A DNA stretch of 64,000 bases from Lucifuga dentata (Eukaryota > Chordata > Actinopteri > Ophidiiformes > Bythitidae). Shown in pieces: positions 57,896 through 64,000 of the stretch (position 1 is its first letter; each line of letters begins with the position of its first letter). The stretch is taken from contig VXCM01000981.1 of NCBI GenBank assembly GCA_014773175.1, positions 122,782 through 186,781 on the forward strand. The letters are read 5' to 3'. Below the pieces are notes generated by a model. The model was not told the origin of the DNA and made no database searches. It saw only the letters and a list, made by a program, of their open reading frames with translations. A program made the translations under genes and the position numbers.

Positions 57896-59336
57896 GTTAG
57901 GAACCAATATAACAAAATCTGGTGGAGGGGTGGAGCATGGCCATTAAATTGTGGTACAGATCTGGACCCAGGGGTGGTTCCATGATTTTTAGAGCTTATT
58001 TCTTAACATCATGAGATAGAGCATTTTTTAAATATATTTTTTGTCAATTTATTCAAAAGGTAATACACCAATCTCAATGAAAAACTCTGCTGTATTTACT
58101 GTATCCCAGTACTGTAGACTATCATTAGCTTTAACTCGGTATGGATCTGAATAACAATCCAGATTTGGCCGACTATAATATTTGCTTGGACAGGGCCACA
58201 TTAATGAAATTTCTGTATGGTAACAAATATGGCAGAAACATACAACATTTTTCCAATGCATAGTCGAGATGATGCTGATTCAGCAGCATCACAAACAATT
58301 TTAACATATCTTTAGTAGCTTGGTGGTGTATTTATAATTCATAAGACAAATTTTGTTTGGGTTGTTCAGTCTTGGCAGACATATGCATTGTAATGAGTGC
58401 TGTTCTAGTTAATGTGTGCATGTGACAATGTATTCCATTAAAACATTTGTCATAACACACACACACACACAGACACACACACAAACACACACACACAAAA
58501 AAACATACTGCAGAATATTCTGTGCCAGTTGTAGTGGACACCAAATGCCACTGTTTCAATTCAAATGATCTACAGGTCACCTTGGAGCAGAGCATAAATT
58601 TTTTATATAATCCTCTTCCTAGAACCACAGCCCACAGGTTGCTCTCAGACAGTGCAGCTTGTGAATCCACAAATCACCGTGTGTGTTTTGTTTTCCACCA
58701 TTTTTCTCATTTGGTCCCTCTGCTGTGGCCGTTTCCTCTGACTCTCACCAATGTCCATCTATCTCACCATCACATGAAGAATCTACAGTCAGGGAGAGAT
58801 GTGCTTGTCATGGCGATGGCCTCTGTCACCGTGGAGACAGCAGCAGTGTAATCCACAGGAGGTACATGTTCCTCATCCTAGTTACCAGCATTGGACTCGG
58901 CAGGATATGACACGGGCCCAGCAAGAAGGGGTAGTGATTAGAGGGGAACAAGGGTATGGAGATGCCATTACACAGTGAAATGATCAGTGGTGTTTCATTA
59001 GGAGCAAAAGTGATGGTTGTTGTTATTAAAGATAAACTCAGAAAAATGTCTGTCTGTTTATCTATCATAAAAATAGCATTCTTGCTCTCTGATGCACGCA
59101 TTTTCACAAGTAATTCATTCTGCCTCTGTAGCCGTCCTCAGTATTTACACTGGAAATCAAATTCTGTTGTTGTTTGTGGTGCAGCCATGAATAAAAACAT
59201 GAGGGTGATTTTCCGAGGTAGAATAATGTACCATTGGCTCCTTTTCCTCTGGAGCTCCATTGCCCTAAAATGAGGCCGGTCAGATGGCGGAGTGATGGCG
59301 TTCCAGATGGTATTATACGATCACTACCTACCCACA

Positions 59337-59340
<4 letters not shown>
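57896..59340. other. Gene-free stretch
   Basis: Contains an imperfect (AC)n repeat at 58456-58497. The segment 58500-59340 is repeat-poor with mixed composition and frames of 70-112 codons without recognised domains. The last 100 bp before the CT repeat are CpG-containing and could be regulatory. Confidence 0.55.

Positions 59341-59386
<46 letters not shown>
59341..59386. repeat. (TC)n microsatellite
   Basis: Pure TC repeat of 46 bp. Confidence 0.96.
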
Positions 59387-59389
<3 letters not shown>

Positions 59390-61333
59390 TTCATTGCATC
59401 TCTCCTGCCTCATTTTAGACTCACCCCGGTGTCCAAATACTAAAACCAGCCATTTTGGATCCGCATCGCTGTCATCCCATTATGATGAGAGTATGCAAAC
59501 ATGCATATACATGTACAAAAATCTCAAAGATGCACGGAGTGATGCAGACATGGCCACACACTCACATTGTTTCACAGCGGCAAAATCCCCAGCAGTACAA
59601 AAGATCCTGTACACTTTAGGCTTGCAGGCATTATAGCAATTTTGATTGTCATTATATGCAGACCATAACTCTGATCCTGCTGTGCTATTTCAGTGGTGGC
59701 CTAATTGTATTGATACTCCACATATAGAAAAAACACTCTACGTCCCTTGTCTGGCTCCACTGCTATAATAAATACATCAGTTAACCAGTTCACAGTCCGA
59801 ATCATGTGTTCCTCTCTCGCTTTGCATGTCATATCATCGGTCATGCTGTCCTTGAAAAGTGTCAGAATGTCTTTTAATAGTCTGTTAGCTGTCAATATGT
59901 CTGGACAAATTCTTGCACTTTTACTGCACCTTCATCATTCCTGTATTCCTGTGCTTTGGTCATTAAAATGATTCCGACTCTGCCTTCTGCACATCTGAGG
60001 CAGATTGTTCATTTATCCATGCAGAGGGTTTCACTTTTATTGAATGTAACAACCGGCCCACGCGAAGTAATGTTCATAGCAGGAACTTGATCCTTGCCGT
60101 CTGGCTGGATGATGGGTGTGTTAAGATGGCAGATAGGGAAAGAAATCCCTCCCCAGCGCAGCCTTCAGCTTTGAAATGCAGGCCCTCCTCACATATGGCT
60201 CCCTCTATGAATATTTCACACGTTTGTTTATATATATTTACACACACATTTTATTAGGGGGAATTATTCCTTGGAAATGTCAAGGTTAATTTCCTGGTAA
60301 GGAGAGAGAGGCAGGCAAAGGGGACGAGGCCTGAACCAAGGAGAGGAATGTGGTGGATTCAAATGTGTGTGTATCAGATTTGAGTGGGTGTGCAAGTGTG
60401 TATGTCTGTGTTTTAACTATCACATGAGAAGAGAGGACAGTAGAACATGTAGGAAAAATGAAAATGCCTTTATTATTCACAGATATCTTTCAAAGCAGAC
60501 AGTTCTTTAGGTTTAGAAAAAAGCGAGGAAGAGATAGAGGGAGGAAGAGTGAAAAACAGGGATCAAGGGAGGAAGAGGATGTGTGGAAGCAGATACAGTA
60601 AATAACTTCATCTATTTAATGCCGAAAGAAGGCAAAATAAGGAGACGTAAGGAAAAAAAAAATATATATGTATATATATATATATATCACATTTCTTTAT
60701 TTGAATAGACATATTTAAGCTAAATCACATTTTTCCAATAAAAAATATACCTATAGAAATATAGGTCGAGCAGATTCCTTTAATTTCAGTAAATGTGTTA
60801 ATATGGCTAAATAATAGCATGAATGTGAGTAAATGAATGAAATAGTCACTCTAACATCTTCTTCAGAGAAGTTTTCACACAGAGTGATGACACTAAACAT
60901 TTAGTCAACCCACTAAAACTGAGCAGAAAGGTGAACTAGATAAAATAGATAAAATAGTTGATATTCAGTCAAAATAAAATATCACCGTTCTTTGACATGC
61001 ACAAACAAACAATAAAGTGCATGTAGCTGTTTTATTCCCTGCCCCTGCCTTCTCTCTTCCTTCCATCCAATTTATCCTCTTCCTTTCTATTTGGTGAGAC
61101 ATTTTCCCCTCCGCTACAAAGCCAACGTCATGTTCAGAGGTTTTCTACATAAGCATTTCATGTCACTCCTTTTCCCTTAAAACACACTCGCCTATTCCGT
61201 GTGTTCTCTGTCTTATATTTGGGTTTGAAAGTGGATAGGTAACATTAAAGAGCAATCACTTTCTCCCTCTGTCATTCTCTTCCTTCATATAGCATTGCAT
61301 CTGAAGCTAGATAGTGCTTTTAGATGTGGATGT

Positions 61334-61336
<3 letters not shown>
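59387..61336. other. Gene-free stretch
   Basis: Repeat-poor balanced sequence at about 59990-60220 (possible regulatory block). Then TG-rich sequence at 60362-60412, a poly-A/(AT)n run at 60652-60687, and AT-rich sequence to 61020. No gene was seen. Confidence 0.55.

Positions 61337-61382
<46 letters not shown>
61337..61382. repeat. (CA)n microsatellite
   Basis: CA/AC repeat of 46 bp. Confidence 0.96.
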
Positions 61383-61386
<4 letters not shown>

Positions 61387-62449
61387 ATACCTGCACGCAA
61401 ACATGTGCACGAGCGCAAACAATATGTGCATGTAGTCTGAGTGACAGATAAACAGTTTGAGGGAACACACATACATGTGCAAAAACACACCTTCATCTCT
61501 CAGGGCTTTTATTTTGTGTATTTCCTCCTAGACAAACATCAAAAAGTGAATATCATCTCACATCACACAGACGCACAACAATATTACAATCCTCTTCCTG
61601 TAATGCTGTTTCCAACCGTCCCACTTTTGACAACTTGTGGAATAGGTTTCATACAAATAGACATAAATACGCTACAAAAACCACCTACAGCCAATAAAAT
61701 ATGCATGAATTTACCTTTAGCTTTTAAAAATAACGTGCAAAAACATAAAAACATTCCCCATCTTCCACAGGTGTGTGTATGTGTGTGTCCACACAGGCAG
61801 ACTTTATTATACGGCATTTGCTTGGGGCCCCAGCTAAGATGGCCCCTAATAGTTATAAATGTAAAATTGTATTTAAATATATTCAGTATCATTTTTGTCA
61901 AACTTATAACTTGTATTCCATACTTACACTGCTTGAAAATGGCCCAAACTTGCCCTGAAACTTGAGAATTTTTCTAGGAAATTGAAACATTTGACACATG
62001 AAATGCAGATTTTTCATAATTGTATATATTCATATGCATACCTATACGCTTTCAGTGTCTGTTTCTTTGTTATCCTCACTTATTTAATTCACGCAAATTA
62101 TTTATACCAATTTTCCTGGCTTGCATAAAAATAATTTTATCTTCTTTTATGATACAACAGAATTTCAACAGAAGCAGAATTATGAGAAATATCTCTGCCA
62201 TGTTCAAGCACAAAATCCTCTAAACATCAAAATTAATGTGCTCAGATTTTTATGATGGCATCAGAAAAACCCTGATGTGTTTCACTTGATCGCAATAACT
62301 CAGTTTTTCTTTTACTCCTGCCTTTGTTTGCTCTCTTTTTTCATCTGTAATTGAAAAAGAATTCCATTTTTTTTATTTTTCACTGCAATCCAAAGGCTAA
62401 ATCCAAAACACCAGCCAAGAGGTTAGCCTGGTCACCTGGCACCCACAGG
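61383..62449. other. AT-rich gene-free stretch
   Basis: A 174-codon plus-strand frame spans 61441-61965 but has AT-driven composition with no domain. The GC-rich motif at 61826-61856 resembles 22346-22377. No gene is supported. Confidence 0.6.
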
Positions 62450-62550
62450 CTCTCTCTCTCTCTCTCTCTCTCGCTCTCTCTCTCTCTCGCTCTCTCTCTC
62501 TCTCTGTAGCTTGTTTTCACGCGTGTGCGCACACACACACACACACACAC
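62450..62550. repeat. (TC)n followed by (AC)n
   Basis: TC repeat with periodic GC steps (62450-62505), then about 25 bp of unique sequence and a 20-bp AC repeat at 62531-62550. Confidence 0.93.
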
Positions 62551-62649
62551 CTGGCTGCTGTGCTTCAATAAACTGTAAATTCCTCCTCTGCGCCCACCAT
62601 ACCCAAGCTAACCCTTTAAAAGTCACCCGCCTCAACCTTGTAATGCATG

Positions 62650-62650
<1 letters not shown>

Positions 62651-62684
<34 letters not shown>
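62651..62684. repeat. (AC)n microsatellite
   Basis: AC repeat of 34 bp ending in TATATATG. Confidence 0.95.
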
Positions 62685-62690
<6 letters not shown>

Positions 62691-62844
62691 GTACTTACCC
62701 AGAGTCACACACAAGAGACAAGCCCAAACACACACAAAAAACAATGTGGCTTAGTACATGGTCTCAAATTTAGTGGCCATGGGGATCTGGCTGGGGTCAT
62801 AAATCTATATCTAACATGTGAGAAAAATCTCTACGTGAATATCT

Positions 62845-63200
62845 GGAGACACAGAAAGAGGGAGACAGAGAGACAAGACAGCAGGATTCAGAGGGAGACA
62901 GAAACAAAGAAACAAAGAAACAAAGAAAAGAAGCAGAAAGCAAAGTACAGACAAAAAAGGGGGGAATAAATAAATGTATTTCAGATGGTAAGAAGGGAGA
63001 AAGAGAGAGAGAGAGAGAGAGAGGGCGAGCGGGTGCCAACGCATGGCGAAGGAGAAGAGAAGGAATAAGCAGAAATAAAGATGAACCAGCAGAGGGAGAA
63101 ATAAAAAGATAGACGGAGCAAGAGAGTCACAGACGGAGACTGTGACAGTGAGAGATATACGGGTGGAGAGACAGACAGAGAGAGAGAGAGAGAGAGAGAT
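62845..63200. repeat. Purine-rich GA tract with GAAACAAA array
   Basis: About 350 bp in which the plus strand is dominated by A and G. It includes three tandem GAAACAAA units at 62901-62924 and GA runs at 63003-63022 and 63176-63200. Minus-strand frames of up to 186 codons over it are Ser-Leu-rich readings of this bias, not genes. Confidence 0.85.
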
Positions 63201-63417
63201 ACATGACCCCTCACTCTCTAACAATGGCTCTTCATGTGGTGCCCAGCTTAGCAGGCAAGCCGCTGGAATCAGGAATGTGGAATGTGGGATTTCAGGCTTG
63301 GAAGTGATAGCTACTGTCTGTGTGTAATATTTAGGGCCGACACAGGGAGCCTCTGGCACGCCATGAAACACATGGGCGCTGCTGCTTTTTCTCCTGCAAG
63401 TGGGTTTATGTCTCTTG

Positions 63418-63418
<1 letters not shown>
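63201..63418. other. Short unique stretch
   Basis: Balanced unique sequence between repeats. Nothing coding was recognised. Confidence 0.55.

Positions 63419-63478
<60 letters not shown>
63419..63478. repeat. (TG)n microsatellite
   Basis: Pure TG repeat of 60 bp, among the longest uninterrupted dinucleotide repeats in the window. Confidence 0.97.
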
Positions 63479-63481
<3 letters not shown>

Positions 63482-63669
63482 CAGTACATATATATGAGGG
63501 AGAAGAACTGATATGATATTAAAACTTGTATATTTTTGGACTTAACTGTGATATTTATCACTTAAAGAGCACTTTAATAGTTGCAGGGAGTCCAAAGTCG
63601 GTTCCACAAATCTTGTTAAGGTAGATTTCATCTCCTTGCATATACTGTGTAGAAAGTTGCATGTACAGC
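63479..63669. other. Unique stretch
   Basis: AT-rich unique sequence; nothing recognised. Confidence 0.55.
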
Positions 63670-63710
63670 ACACACACACACACACAACACACACACACAC
63701 ACACACACAT
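63670..63710. repeat. (AC)n microsatellite
   Basis: AC repeat of about 40 bp with one AACAC phase shift. Confidence 0.94.
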
Positions 63711-63878
63711 ACGCTGTCACTCTGTCTCTCACTCTCCTTCTTTCTCTCTGTCTCACACATACACTGCTAACACAGGAGACAGTTGTTGCTGGCTGCCCCA
63801 ATGCCTGTCATGGCTGTCAGGCCAAATCCCATGAATTATGGCTCTTCCAGATGTAAGAGATTTCTAAGCTGCCTCCAA

Positions 63879-64000
63879 CGGCCTGCGGTCTGTGGTGAGA
63901 GAGAGAGAGAGAGAGAGGGAGACAGAGAGAGATAGAGAGAGAGANCGGCCTGCGGTCTGTGGTGAGAGAGAGAGAGAGAGAGAGGGAGACAGAGAGAGAT
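63879..64000. other. Duplicated GA-rich segment around N (assembly junction)
   Basis: The 66 bp from 63879 to 63944 begin again at 63946 after N at 63945. The second copy matches for all 55 bases available before the window ends. This is an unmerged contig overlap containing a GA microsatellite. Confidence 0.9.

Noticed and set aside
61441..61965. 174-codon plus-strand frame
   Set aside because: Composition follows AT-rich DNA, it passes through a TG run, and no domain, signal or splice context is visible.
62811..63371. 186-codon minus-strand frame, the longest in the window
   Set aside because: Its length comes from a purine-rich plus strand that lacks stop codons on the complement; the product is Ser-Leu-Phe low complexity.
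1..64000. Search for a novel multi-gene system, defence locus, or RNA-gene cluster
   Set aside because: No defended coding genes are present, so no system can be built; the notable items are isolated repeats, palindromes and candidate control elements.

Overview
The window reads as vertebrate, most likely teleost fish, nuclear DNA. It is AT-rich and dense in dinucleotide microsatellites (CA/TG, GA/CT, TA) and homopolymers. It carries relics of cut-and-paste DNA transposons (Tc1-like, a TA-flanked terminal-inverted-repeat element, and a TTAA-ended non-autonomous family I recall as common in ray-finned fish). It has no operon-like gene packing, tRNA, rRNA or CRISPR array. The species cannot be told from the sequence alone.

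I find no protein-coding gene I can defend. Almost every longer open frame is a translated microsatellite (Cys-Val, Thr-His, Ser-Leu, Arg-Glu runs) or chance AT-rich frame. Three short stretches keep coding-like properties and are reported as candidates only: a minus-strand patch at 38958-39192 between a plausible acceptor and a perfect CAG|GTAAGT donor, a 49-bp plus-strand patch at 24858-24906, and a two-strand-open patch at 26786-26941. The window could be an intergenic gene desert or the inside of a very large intron; nothing here separates the two.

Layout: 1-9.8 kb is AT-rich with several microsatellites. 9.9-10.6 kb is a higher-complexity block ending in a 64-bp duplicated assembly junction. 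14.07-14.58 kb is the first copy of the TTAA-ended element. 21.77-21.91 kb is a Tc1 transposase relic. 27.0-31.4 kb is the most regulatory-looking region, with a 17-bp perfect hairpin carrying interferon-response-like motifs, POU/homeodomain-type sites and an octamer. 42.2-42.6 kb is the second copy of the TTAA-ended element. 45.45-46.20 kb is a complete element with 24-bp terminal inverted repeats. 54.3 kb holds a 32-bp near-perfect palindrome with an AP-1 site. 62.4-64 kb is a dense cluster of purine/pyrimidine and alternating repeats.

There are 26 single-N positions. At five of them non-trivial sequence is exactly duplicated on both sides (56, 64, 64, 66 and at least 55 bp). This looks like contig ends that overlapped but were never merged, so those duplications should be treated as assembly artefacts. 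I did not find an undescribed biological system. The most useful leads are the terminal-inverted-repeat elements, the two long palindromes and the minus-strand candidate exon.
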